NCBI RefSeq assembly: GCF_025717005.1
Contig: NZ_JAOVZU010000004.1
Location: 1-64,000 of the forward strand
Length of the DNA: 64,000 bases
From: Actinotalea endophytica
Lineage (GTDB): Bacteria; Actinomycetota; Actinomycetes; Actinomycetales; Cellulomonadaceae
Reading direction: 5' to 3'
This document shows, in pieces, positions 46,317-54,111 of this stretch; the stretch's first letter is position 1, and every line of letters starts with the position of its first letter. The notes under the pieces were generated by a model that saw nothing but the letters and a program-made list of their open reading frames with translations, was not told the DNA's origin and did not search any database. Position numbers and translations under genes: made by a program.

Positions 46317-47287
46317 CGACCATGCTCACCCGCCGCACCGACACCGACTCGACCCCCGACGCCGCCCCGGCGCCACGCCGCCGTCGGCGGGACCACCTGC
46401 CGGCTGCGGCGAGCGACGAGCGGTCGGTGCTGTCCAGCGCGGACTGGCGCAGACCGGTCGTCCGCCGCAGCATGCGGCTGGTGCACGGCGTGCTGCTCGG
46501 GCTCCTGCTGCTCGCCGGCGTGGGGCCGATCCTGCTGCTGGCCAAGTTCGCGATCACCCCCACCCAGGACATCCTGCGCACGCCCTTGGCGGTGTTCCCG
46601 AACGGGATCGCCTGGGGCAACCTCGCCGAGGCGTGGAACGACGTCCAGGTGAGCCGCTACTTCCTCAACACCGTGGTGGTGGCAGCCGGGTCGTGGGTGT
46701 GCCAGGTGCTCGTCGCCACCACCGGCGGCTACCTGCTGTCCGTGCTGCGCCCGAGGTACGCGACGGTGCTGCAGTGGGCGGTGCTGAGCACGCTGTTCGT
46801 GCCGGCGGTCGTGCTGCTGGTCCCGCTCTACCTGACGATCCTGCACCCGCCGGTCGGCCCGTCGATGCTGAACACCTTCTGGGCGGTGTGGCTGCCGGCC
46901 GGTGCGAGCGCGTTCAACGTGCTCCTGGTGCAGCGCTTCTTCGACTCGCTGCCGCGCGAGGTCTTCGAGGCGGCCCGGATGGACGGGGCCGGGCCGTTCC
47001 GCCTCTTCTGGTCCGTGGTGCTGCCGATGAGCAAGCCCATCCTCGGCGTGGTCAGCGTGTTCGCGGTGATCGCGTCCTGGAAGGACTTCCTGTGGCCGCT
47101 GCTGGTGCTGCCGAACCCGGACCTGCAGCCGCTGTCGGTGCGGCTTCCGTCGCTTCAGGGCTCGACCGACATGGGCGTGCTGATGGCGGCGCTCGCGATC
47201 TCCACGGTCATCCCGGTCGTGGTGTTCCTGGCGTTCCAGAAGCTGTTCCTGAACGGCGCCGGGCTCGGCGGGGCGGTCAAGGGCTGA
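46313..47287 (+). CDS. Carbohydrate ABC transporter permease (MalG family)
   Basis: The protein has 324 residues with an unusually long, Arg/Pro/Ala-rich cytoplasmic N-terminus of about 60 residues before six membrane segments. The EAA loop is LPREVFEAARMDGAGPFRLF. The GTG start at 46313 overlaps the upstream stop (GTGA) with GGAG before it; an ATG three codons later (46322) is the alternative. It ends four bases from the convergent LacI 4 gene. Confidence 0.9.
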   Translation: MTTMLTRRTDTDSTPDAAPAPRRRRRDHLPAAASDERSVLSSADWRRPVVRRSMRLVHGVLLGLLLLAGVGPILLLAKFAITPTQDILRTPLAVFPNGIAWGNLAEAWNDVQVSRYFLNTVVVAAGSWVCQVLVATTGGYLLSVLRPRYATVLQWAVLSTLFVPAVVLLVPLYLTILHPPVGPSMLNTFWAVWLPAGASAFNVLLVQRFFDSLPREVFEAARMDGAGPFRLFWSVVLPMSKPILGVVSVFAVIASWKDFLWPLLVLPNPDLQPLSVRLPSLQGSTDMGVLMAALAISTVIPVVVFLAFQKLFLNGAGLGGAVKG

Positions 47288-47291
47288 CCGG

Positions 47292-48263
47292 TCAGGTCGA
47301 CTCGCGCACCACGAGGGTCGCGACGTCCCAGTCGAACGCCGGCGGCTGCGGCGCACCGTGCGCGCGGTGCAGGACGAGCGCCGCAAGGTGCTCGGCCAGG
47401 AGGTCGACCCGCTGGTCGATCGTGGTCAGCGGTGGGCTGGCGAGGGCTGCCAGAGCGATGTCGTCGAGCCCGATGACCGCGAGGTCGTCCGGGGCGGACA
47501 TGCCGAGGCGGTGCATGCCGGCGAGCACCGCGAAGGCGGCCTCGTCGTTGTAGGCGGCGATCGCGGTCACGCCCGCGTAGAGCCAGCGCGCCACGGCCTC
47601 CTCGGCGGACGCCACGTCGAGCCGGACCGGCACCACGACCGGTTCGGGCATGCCTCGTTCGCGGCACGCCCCGCGAACGCCGGCCAGGCGACCGTCCAGG
47701 AACAGTGCGAACCGCGGGTCCTCCGGTGCGGCGTACCCGATCGCGGTGTGCCCCCTGCTCGTGAGGTGCTCGACCTGCATCCGGCCGAGGTGCTGCTGCG
47801 GGATCTCCTGCCCGTCGTCGCCCGACGCAGGGCCGAGCACGTCGACGACCGGCACGCCGGCGTCGCGCAGCTCCTGCCGACCCGAGGGCCCGAGCGGTCC
47901 GACCACGACCACCGCGGCGGGTCGCAACCCGGCCCAGGTCTGTCGCAGCGTGCCGGCCGCCGCGCGGCGCGTGGCCGCCGACAGACCGGCGGCGTCCAGG
48001 ACGTCGGTGAGCGTGTCGATGAGCTCCGCCATCACCTCACCGATCGTGACGTCCGGGATCAGCAGCAGCACCGTCTGGCTCGTGCCACGCCGCAGCGCGC
48101 GCGCCGCCTCCGACGGTTGGTACCCGAGCTGCTCGGCGGCCTCGAGGACCCGCTTGCGCGTCGCGTCGGTGATCTTCTGACCCGGGTGATCGTTGATGAC
48201 GTAGCTGACGGTCGCGGCCGAGACCCCCGCCGCACGGGCGACGTCCTTCGCGGTGACAGCCAT
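47292..48263 (-). CDS. LacI-family transcriptional regulator 4
   Basis: The protein has 323 residues. Helix-turn-helix TAKDVARAAGVSAATVSYVI lies at residues 4-23, followed by DHPGQKITDATRKRVLEAA and a sensor domain. It diverges from the cytoplasmic GH3 gene, with 185 bases between the starts, and converges on the MalG gene with only four bases between. Control of GH3 2 is the simplest reading. No convincing operator of the GAA-N-CG-N-TTC class was seen in the intergenic region. Confidence 0.9.
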   Translation of the reverse strand: MAVTAKDVARAAGVSAATVSYVINDHPGQKITDATRKRVLEAAEQLGYQPSEAARALRRGTSQTVLLLIPDVTIGEVMAELIDTLTDVLDAAGLSAATRRAAAGTLRQTWAGLRPAAVVVVGPLGPSGRQELRDAGVPVVDVLGPASGDDGQEIPQQHLGRMQVEHLTSRGHTAIGYAAPEDPRFALFLDGRLAGVRGACRERGMPEPVVVPVRLDVASAEEAVARWLYAGVTAIAAYNDEAAFAVLAGMHRLGMSAPDDLAVIGLDDIALAALASPPLTTIDQRVDLLAEHLAALVLHRAHGAPQPPAFDWDVATLVVREST

Positions 48264-48448
48264 GCGCACCCCCGGCTCCCCGGCGCGCGGCGCGCCGTGA
48301 CTTATGCGATTCAAGCACAGTGCACCAGCAGCACGCGAGATTCCCTGACGCTGCACGTGGCAAGCGGTGCCGGAACCTGGCGCGCGGCCACTTAATCGTG
48401 TCATCATTGACGCTCAACGGCCGCAGCCGCCCGAACGAAGGGACTCCC

Positions 48449-50704
48449 GTGACCACCGACCCGCACTACGACGTCGCCGCGCTCACCCTCGAGGAGAAGG
48501 CGTCGCTGGTCACCGGCCGCGACGTCTGGCGCACCGCCGAGGTCGAGCGCCTCGGGATCGGCTCGGTCATGGTCACCGACGGTCCGCACGGCCTGCGCAA
48601 GCAGGAGGCATCGCCGGACGAGCTCGGACTGGGCGCCTCGGTCCCGGCGACCTGCTTCCCGACCGCTGCCGCCCTGGGGTCGTCCTGGGACGACGAGCTC
48701 GTGCGCCGGGTCGGGGTCGCACTCGGCGACGAGACCCGCGCGAACGACGTCGCCGTCCTGCTCGGCCCGGGCATCAACATCAAGCGGTCACCGCTGTGCG
48801 GACGGAACTTCGAGTACGTCTCGGAGGACCCGCTGGTGTCCGGCCGGATCGGCGCCGCGCTCGTCCAGGGCATCCAGTCCCGCGGCGTCGGCACGTCGCT
48901 CAAGCACTACGCGGCGAACAACCAGGAGACCGACCGGATGCGGGTCTCCGCCGAGGTGGACGAGCGCACCCTGCGGGAGATCTACCTCGCCGGGTTCGAG
49001 CACGTGGTCCGCACCGCGCAGCCCTGGACGATCATGTGCTCGTACAACCGGGTCAACGGTGTGCGCGTCTCGGAGAACCCGTGGCTGCTGACCCAGGTCC
49101 TGCGGGACGAGTGGGGCTACGAGGGCCTGGTGATGTCCGACTGGGGCGCCGTGTGGGACCTGCCGGCCGCGGTCGACGCCGGCCTGGACCTCGAGATGCC
49201 GGGCACCGGTGGCCGCACCGCGGCGGACGTCGTCGCCGCCGTGCGGTCCGGCCGGCTCGACGAGGCCGCGCTGGACCGGGCCGCGGCCCGCGTGCTCGCG
49301 CTCGTCGAGCGCGTCCAGCCCGCGCTCGCCGACCCCGGTACGGCCGATCTCGAGGCCCACCACGCCCTTGCCCGCGAGGCGGCGGCCGCCGGCGCGGTGC
49401 TGCTGAGCAACGACGAGGTCGAGGGCGCTCCCCTGCTCCCGCTCGACCGTGCTGCGCGGATCGCGGTGATCGGCGAGCTCGCACGCTCACCGCGCTACCA
49501 GGGCGCCGGCTCGTCCCAGGTCAACCCGACGAGGCTGGACGACCTGCTCGGCGCGCTCGAGGCCGAGCTCGGCGCACCGGTGCCGTTCGCACCCGGCTTC
49601 ACCGTGGCGGGCGTGCCCGTCGAGCAGGCGGACGACGCCGCGCTGCGCGCCGAGGCCGTCGAGGTGGCCACGGAGGCGGACGTCGTCGTGCTGTTCCTCG
49701 GCCTGCCCGCCCCCGAGGAGTCCGAGGGCTTCGACCGCACCACGCTCGAGCTGCCGGCCAACCAGGTCGCCACGCTCGACGCGGTCGCGGCCGCCAACCC
49801 GCACGTGGTCGTCGTGCTCGCGAACGGCGGCGCCGTGACCATGCCGTGGCGGCAGCACGCGCCGGCCCTGCTCGAGACCTGGCTCGGCGGTCAGGCCGCC
49901 GGCTCGGCGATCGCCGACGTCCTGCTCGGCCTGCGCGAGCCCGGGGGCCGGCTGACCGAGACCGTTCCCCTGCGTCTCGAGGACACCCCGGCGTTCGGCA
50001 ACTTCCCCGGCGAGGCGCGCACCGTGCGGTACGGCGAGGGCGTCCTGGTCGGCTACCGCTGGTACGACACGCGCGACCTGGCCGTGGCGTTCCCGTTCGG
50101 GCACGGGCTGGGCTACACGACGTTCGGCTACGGCCCGCTCACCGCTGCCGTCCGGGGCACCGGTGCCGAGACGACGATCCGCGCCGAGGTCACCGTGACC
50201 AACACCGGCGCCCGCCGCGGCAAGGAGGTCGTCCAGCTGTACGTCGCCGACCCCGAGTCGGCGGTGGTCCGCCCGGTCCACGAGCTCAAGGACTACGCGA
50301 CCGTCGTGCTCGAGCCCGGTGAGTCGACGGCCGTCGTGTTCGAGCTGCCGGCCCGCGCGTTGTCCTACTGGCACCCCGAGCTGTCCCGGTGGGTGGTCGA
50401 GGGCGGCGCGTTCGTGCTCGAGGCGGGTGCCAGCTCGCGCGACGTGCGAGCGCGGACCGAGATCGAGGTCGTCGGTGAGCAGTTGTGGGGCGAGCTCACC
50501 GCCGAGTCCCGGGTCGGCGAGTGGCGCGCCCACCCGGTCGGCGCGCCACTGCTCGCCGACGCGATGGCCAGCGCTCCGGAGCTGGACGAGACGATGCAGG
50601 CGATGGTCGACGAGATGCCGGCGCGGGTGATCGCGGCCCTCGGCCTCGCCGGCTTCGACCTCGACGGCCTCGACGAGCTCGTGGCGCGCGCGCGGCGCGG
50701 CTGA
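48449..50704 (+). CDS. Cytoplasmic beta-glucosidase-like glycoside hydrolase, GH3
   Basis: The protein has 751 residues and no signal peptide. The GH3 N-domain has TDGPHGLRKQ, SLKHYAANNQE and the nucleophile Asp in VMSDWGAV (about residue 230). The C-domain (about 310-555) has a substrate loop EESEGFDRTTLELP with acid/base candidate Glu. A fibronectin III-like domain (about 595-670) and a short helical tail follow. The GTG start at 48449 has AAGGGA before it. It would split imported beta-glucosides, complementing the secreted GH3 at 26758-28989. Divergent LacI 4 is the likely repressor. Confidence 0.9.
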   Translation: MTTDPHYDVAALTLEEKASLVTGRDVWRTAEVERLGIGSVMVTDGPHGLRKQEASPDELGLGASVPATCFPTAAALGSSWDDELVRRVGVALGDETRANDVAVLLGPGINIKRSPLCGRNFEYVSEDPLVSGRIGAALVQGIQSRGVGTSLKHYAANNQETDRMRVSAEVDERTLREIYLAGFEHVVRTAQPWTIMCSYNRVNGVRVSENPWLLTQVLRDEWGYEGLVMSDWGAVWDLPAAVDAGLDLEMPGTGGRTAADVVAAVRSGRLDEAALDRAAARVLALVERVQPALADPGTADLEAHHALAREAAAAGAVLLSNDEVEGAPLLPLDRAARIAVIGELARSPRYQGAGSSQVNPTRLDDLLGALEAELGAPVPFAPGFTVAGVPVEQADDAALRAEAVEVATEADVVVLFLGLPAPEESEGFDRTTLELPANQVATLDAVAAANPHVVVVLANGGAVTMPWRQHAPALLETWLGGQAAGSAIADVLLGLREPGGRLTETVPLRLEDTPAFGNFPGEARTVRYGEGVLVGYRWYDTRDLAVAFPFGHGLGYTTFGYGPLTAAVRGTGAETTIRAEVTVTNTGARRGKEVVQLYVADPESAVVRPVHELKDYATVVLEPGESTAVVFELPARALSYWHPELSRWVVEGGAFVLEAGASSRDVRARTEIEVVGEQLWGELTAESRVGEWRAHPVGAPLLADAMASAPELDETMQAMVDEMPARVIAALGLAGFDLDGLDELVARARRG

Positions 50705-50745
50705 CAGGGCCACAGCGCTCCCTGCCCGGCCACCTGCCACCCCGC

Positions 50746-50887
50746 CGAGACAGGGGTTCTGCGCCGAGGCAGGGGTGTCCTCGCCCCGATCTCGGTCGGA
50801 AGCCCCTGTCTCGCGCCGTGCCGAGCCGACCGCCACTCCTGGCCACAACGCCGGCGGGCCGCCCCGCGTTCGTTCGCGGGGCGGCCC
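50746..50887. terminator. Bidirectional terminator between GH3 2 and the redox operon
   Basis: A 13-bp perfect stem (50856-50868 with 50875-50887, loop TTCGTT) is preceded by a long-range 11-bp stem (50746-50756 with 50803-50813). They lie between convergent genes and should insulate the sugar genes from the redox operon. Confidence 0.7.
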
Positions 50888-50910
50888 GGGCGTTCGGGGG
50901 ATGACGCTCG

Positions 50911-52092
50911 TCAGGCGCCGGCGGTCGACCTCTCGCGGGCCAGTGCGTAGAAGAACAGCGCGACCGGCCGGTACATGGCGTGCGCGAACTTGGTGAACGG
51001 CAGCATGAGCATCAGCTCCATCGCCACCGCGACGTGCACCAGGAAGACCCAGTAGCCCCACGCCGGCGGCGCCGACATGTAGAGCGCGACCTCGATCACG
51101 AACCCGGTGAACCCGGTGATCCACAGCAGGCTCAGGAACAGCCAGTCGGACCCCTTCGAGTCGGCCTGCGCGGTGGACCACTTCTTCCACCGGCCGATCA
51201 TGAACACCGTCACGCCGTACATCAACGACAGGCCCGCGACCGTGCCGAGCGCGCGCGACGGGTACCACAGCGGGATCGGCGTCCCGGTCTCCTTGATGCC
51301 CAGCAGCTCGAGCCCGTAGTCGATCAACGTCGCGCCGAACAGGCCGAGGAAGCCCCAGATGGTCAGCGCGTGGACCAGCCAGCGCCGCCGCCACAGCGGC
51401 TCGACCTCCTGGTCGTCGTGGCAGTCATCCCGGAACCGCTTCTGGCCGAGCGACTCGATGCCGAGCGAGTCCCACACTGCGCCGAGCGTGCGCTTCCACG
51501 CGGCGCCCGAGCCGACGGTGTCCTTGAGCGTCACGCCGTCGCGCTTGCCGATCGCGCGGACCATCCGGACCACGCCCCAGGCACCGGCCAGGAACATCGC
51601 CGCCATGACCACGATGCCGAGCCAGTGGACGACGTCGTTCGGCACGAAGTCGAACAGCGCGAGCTCCGGCGCGTCGATCCCGCCGAGGTCGGCCTGGGTC
51701 AGCATGAAGGTCGCGAAGAACGCCGCGACGAGCACCGCGATCACGGTGCCGATCACCGGCTTGGTGTAGAGCACGCGGGCCAGGCCGGTCGGCTCGTAGG
51801 ACGCGATCGCGTACCGGCGGGCCGCGGCCATGAACTCACCGGGGTCGGCCTGCGTCGGGCAGGAGTCCGAGCACAGCCCGCAGTGGTAGCAGGTCCACAG
51901 CTCCTTGGAGCCGAGCAGCTCGTCGGTGAGCCCGACCTGCGCGTACCGGATCACGCGGCGCGGGAAGGTCGCGTCGTTGTCCGACAGCGGGCAGATCGCG
52001 GTGCAGTTGCCGCAGGAGAAGCACGCGTTGACGTCGGCGGCCCCGAACTTCTGCAGGTCACCCATCAGGTCGATGTTGACGACCGTGGCCAT
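50911..52092 (-). CDS. QmoC-like membrane protein: HdrC-type ferredoxin fused to HdrE/NarI-type cytochrome b
   Basis: The protein has 393 residues. The N-terminal part carries two [4Fe-4S] motifs, CFSCGNCTAICP (about 24-35) and CYHCGLCSDSCP (about 68-79). The C-terminal part has about five to six membrane helices with histidines suited to b-type haem binding (VVHWLGIVVM, LVHALTIWGF, FLVHVAVAMEL, KFAHAM). This HdrC-HdrE fusion is the architecture of QmoC, which passes electrons between a soluble Hdr-like complex and menaquinone. It is the last gene of the seven-gene operon. The start at 52092 follows AAGGGAG, just downstream of the small upstream gene. Confidence 0.88.
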   Translation of the reverse strand: MATVVNIDLMGDLQKFGAADVNACFSCGNCTAICPLSDNDATFPRRVIRYAQVGLTDELLGSKELWTCYHCGLCSDSCPTQADPGEFMAAARRYAIASYEPTGLARVLYTKPVIGTVIAVLVAAFFATFMLTQADLGGIDAPELALFDFVPNDVVHWLGIVVMAAMFLAGAWGVVRMVRAIGKRDGVTLKDTVGSGAAWKRTLGAVWDSLGIESLGQKRFRDDCHDDQEVEPLWRRRWLVHALTIWGFLGLFGATLIDYGLELLGIKETGTPIPLWYPSRALGTVAGLSLMYGVTVFMIGRWKKWSTAQADSKGSDWLFLSLLWITGFTGFVIEVALYMSAPPAWGYWVFLVHVAVAMELMLMLPFTKFAHAMYRPVALFFYALARERSTAGA

Positions 52093-52093
52093 G

Positions 52094-52360
52094 TCACGCT
52101 CCCTTTCCTGGCAGGCCGTACGGGAAGTAGCCCTCGTCGTCGTCATCGGGGAACTCGACCAGGTGGCCGTAGCGACGCATCCCCATCACCCAGTACAGGA
52201 CCTCCTCGGCCGGGTGGCCGATCGCCTGCGCGAGGTCGGGCACGGTGAGCGGACCGTCGGCCAGGGCGGCCTTGATCACCCCGTGCATCGTCATCTCCTC
52301 GCGGATGACCTCGCGCGGGTCACGCAGCGCGTGGCCCGTCGGGCTCGTCGTGGTGCTCAT
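52094..52360 (-). CDS. Small winged-helix-like protein of the Hdr operon
   Basis: The protein has 88 residues. TMHGVIKAALADGPLTVPDL and AIGHPAEEVLYWVMGMRRYG resemble a winged-helix fold without obvious DNA-binding basic patches, and the tail is acidic and aromatic (DDDDEGYFPYGLPGK). It overlaps the HdrA-like gene upstream by four bases and ends one base before the QmoC-like start, so it is translated with the complex. It may be an accessory subunit rather than a regulator. No known name is recognised. Confidence 0.75.
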   Translation of the reverse strand: MSTTTSPTGHALRDPREVIREEMTMHGVIKAALADGPLTVPDLAQAIGHPAEEVLYWVMGMRRYGHLVEFPDDDDEGYFPYGLPGKGA

Positions 52361-54111
52361 GCCACCGGCTCCTTCTCGGGGGCGACGACCAGGCCGTCGA
52401 TCGCCGCCATCATCTGCGCGTGGGTGTAGCCGAGCAGGTCGATCGCGTCCTCGGGGCAGACCGGCGCACAGCCGCCGCAGCCCTTGCAGCTCGCCGCGCT
52501 GATCGTGGCCTTCTCGCCCTCGTCGCACACGTACGACGTGATCGCGTCGTACGGGCAGGTCGTCAGGCACTCGCCGCACCCCGTGCACATGCTCTCCGTG
52601 ACGGTGGCCACCAGTGGGTCGAGCTCGGCGAAACCCTTCTTCAGGATGCCCGCGGACTGCGTGACGGCCGCCAGGCCGCCGCTGATCGCCTCGGTCGCCG
52701 GCTTCGGCCCCTGGCAGGCGCCCGCGATCAGCACGCCGTCCACCACGGTCTCCACCGGCCGCAGCTTGGGGTGGATCTCGTTGTAGAAGCCGTCGTCGCC
52801 GGTCGGCAGCTTGAGCAGGGTGGTCAGGTCGTCGTTGTCGCGCGGGACCATCCCGGTGACCAGGACGACCAGGTCCACCGGCAGGGTGAGCGGTTCCGGC
52901 GACGTCAGCGCGTCGGTCACGGTCACGGCGAGCCGCTTGTCCGGCAGCTGCTCGATCGACGGCGGGGCGTCGTCCGGGTACCGCATGTAGACCGAGCCGC
53001 GCTCGCGGGACTCGGTGTACATCAGCTCGTACTTGCCGTAGGCCCGCACGTCGCGGTGCAGGTGGAACTGCCGGATCGACGGGTCGAGGTCGGAGACCTT
53101 GATCGACGCGTGCACCGTGGCCGCGCAGCAGAACTTCGAGCAGTACTCGTTGCCGCCGAGCTGCCGGTTGCCCACGCAGTACACGTACGCGACCGAACGG
53201 ACCTTGCGGCCCTGCCAGGCGAGCGTCCCGCTGCCCTTGGCCGCGTCGACCAGCGTGCCGAACTCGTGGATCGTCACGACGCCGTCGATGCCGTAGCCGA
53301 GCTCGCCGGCCTCGGGCGCATAGACGTCCGCACCGGTCGCGATGACGAACGTGCCGACCTGGTACTGCCGGAGCTCCTCGGTCTGCTCGGTGCGCAGCCG
53401 GACCTTGGCGGTGTAGTTGCCGAACGACCCGGCCTTGCCGACCAGCTCGGCGTTGGTGAGCACCGTGATGGTCGGGCGCGCGGCGACCTGGGCCAGCAGC
53501 TCGGCGATCTGCTCACGGCCCGGCTTGTCGCGGGGGAACATCGGGCCGAGCTTGCCGACCCAGCCGCCCAGCTCGGCCTCACGCTCGACGATCGTCACCG
53601 CGACGCCGATGTCGGCCAGGCCGATCGCGGTGCGCAGCCCGGTGATCCCGCCGCCGACCACCATCGTGGCGGGCACGGTCTCGACGCGCAGCGGCTCGAG
53701 CGGCAGGGACAGCCGGGTCTTCGCGATGCCCGCCTGGACCAGCGCGATGGCCTTCTGGGTCGCACCGTCGTGGTCGTCGGTGTGCGCCCACGAGTCCTGC
53801 TCGCGGATGTTCACCTGCGTGTAGGCGTACGGGTTCAGGTCGGCCCGCGCCGACACGCCCCGGAACGTCGTGGTGTGCAGCTTGGGCGAGCAGGACGCGA
53901 CGACCAGGCCGTCCAGGTGCTCGCCCTGGATGTCGTCGATCATCTCGTGCTGCGTGCCGTCGGCGCAGGCGAAGAGCGTGGTCTTGCCGACCACGACGTC
54001 CGGGTCGGCCGAGATGGCCTCGCGGACCTTCTCGACGTCCACGTAGTCGGAGATGTTGCCGCCGCAGTGGCAGATGTACACCCCGATGCGGCGCTTCGAG
54101 CTCTCGCTCAT
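52357..54111 (-). CDS. HdrA-like iron-sulfur flavoprotein (QmoA/HdrA family)
   Basis: The protein has 584 residues. It starts with the HdrA N-terminal cysteine motif VYICHCGGNISDYVDV, and CSPKLHTTTF near residue 79. FAD binding is shown by VVGGGITGLRTAIGLADIG (about 150-170). Central YCVGNRQLGG...CSKFCC is the HdrA-type cluster or flavin site. The C-terminal ferredoxin domain has CTGCGECLTTCP and CKGCGGCAPVCP. It would be a core electron-transfer subunit of a soluble Hdr/Qmo-like complex. The start at 54111 overlaps the 912-residue flavoprotein gene by four bases. Confidence 0.9.
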   Translation of the reverse strand: MSESSKRRIGVYICHCGGNISDYVDVEKVREAISADPDVVVGKTTLFACADGTQHEMIDDIQGEHLDGLVVASCSPKLHTTTFRGVSARADLNPYAYTQVNIREQDSWAHTDDHDGATQKAIALVQAGIAKTRLSLPLEPLRVETVPATMVVGGGITGLRTAIGLADIGVAVTIVEREAELGGWVGKLGPMFPRDKPGREQIAELLAQVAARPTITVLTNAELVGKAGSFGNYTAKVRLRTEQTEELRQYQVGTFVIATGADVYAPEAGELGYGIDGVVTIHEFGTLVDAAKGSGTLAWQGRKVRSVAYVYCVGNRQLGGNEYCSKFCCAATVHASIKVSDLDPSIRQFHLHRDVRAYGKYELMYTESRERGSVYMRYPDDAPPSIEQLPDKRLAVTVTDALTSPEPLTLPVDLVVLVTGMVPRDNDDLTTLLKLPTGDDGFYNEIHPKLRPVETVVDGVLIAGACQGPKPATEAISGGLAAVTQSAGILKKGFAELDPLVATVTESMCTGCGECLTTCPYDAITSYVCDEGEKATISAASCKGCGGCAPVCPEDAIDLLGYTHAQMMAAIDGLVVAPEKEPVA

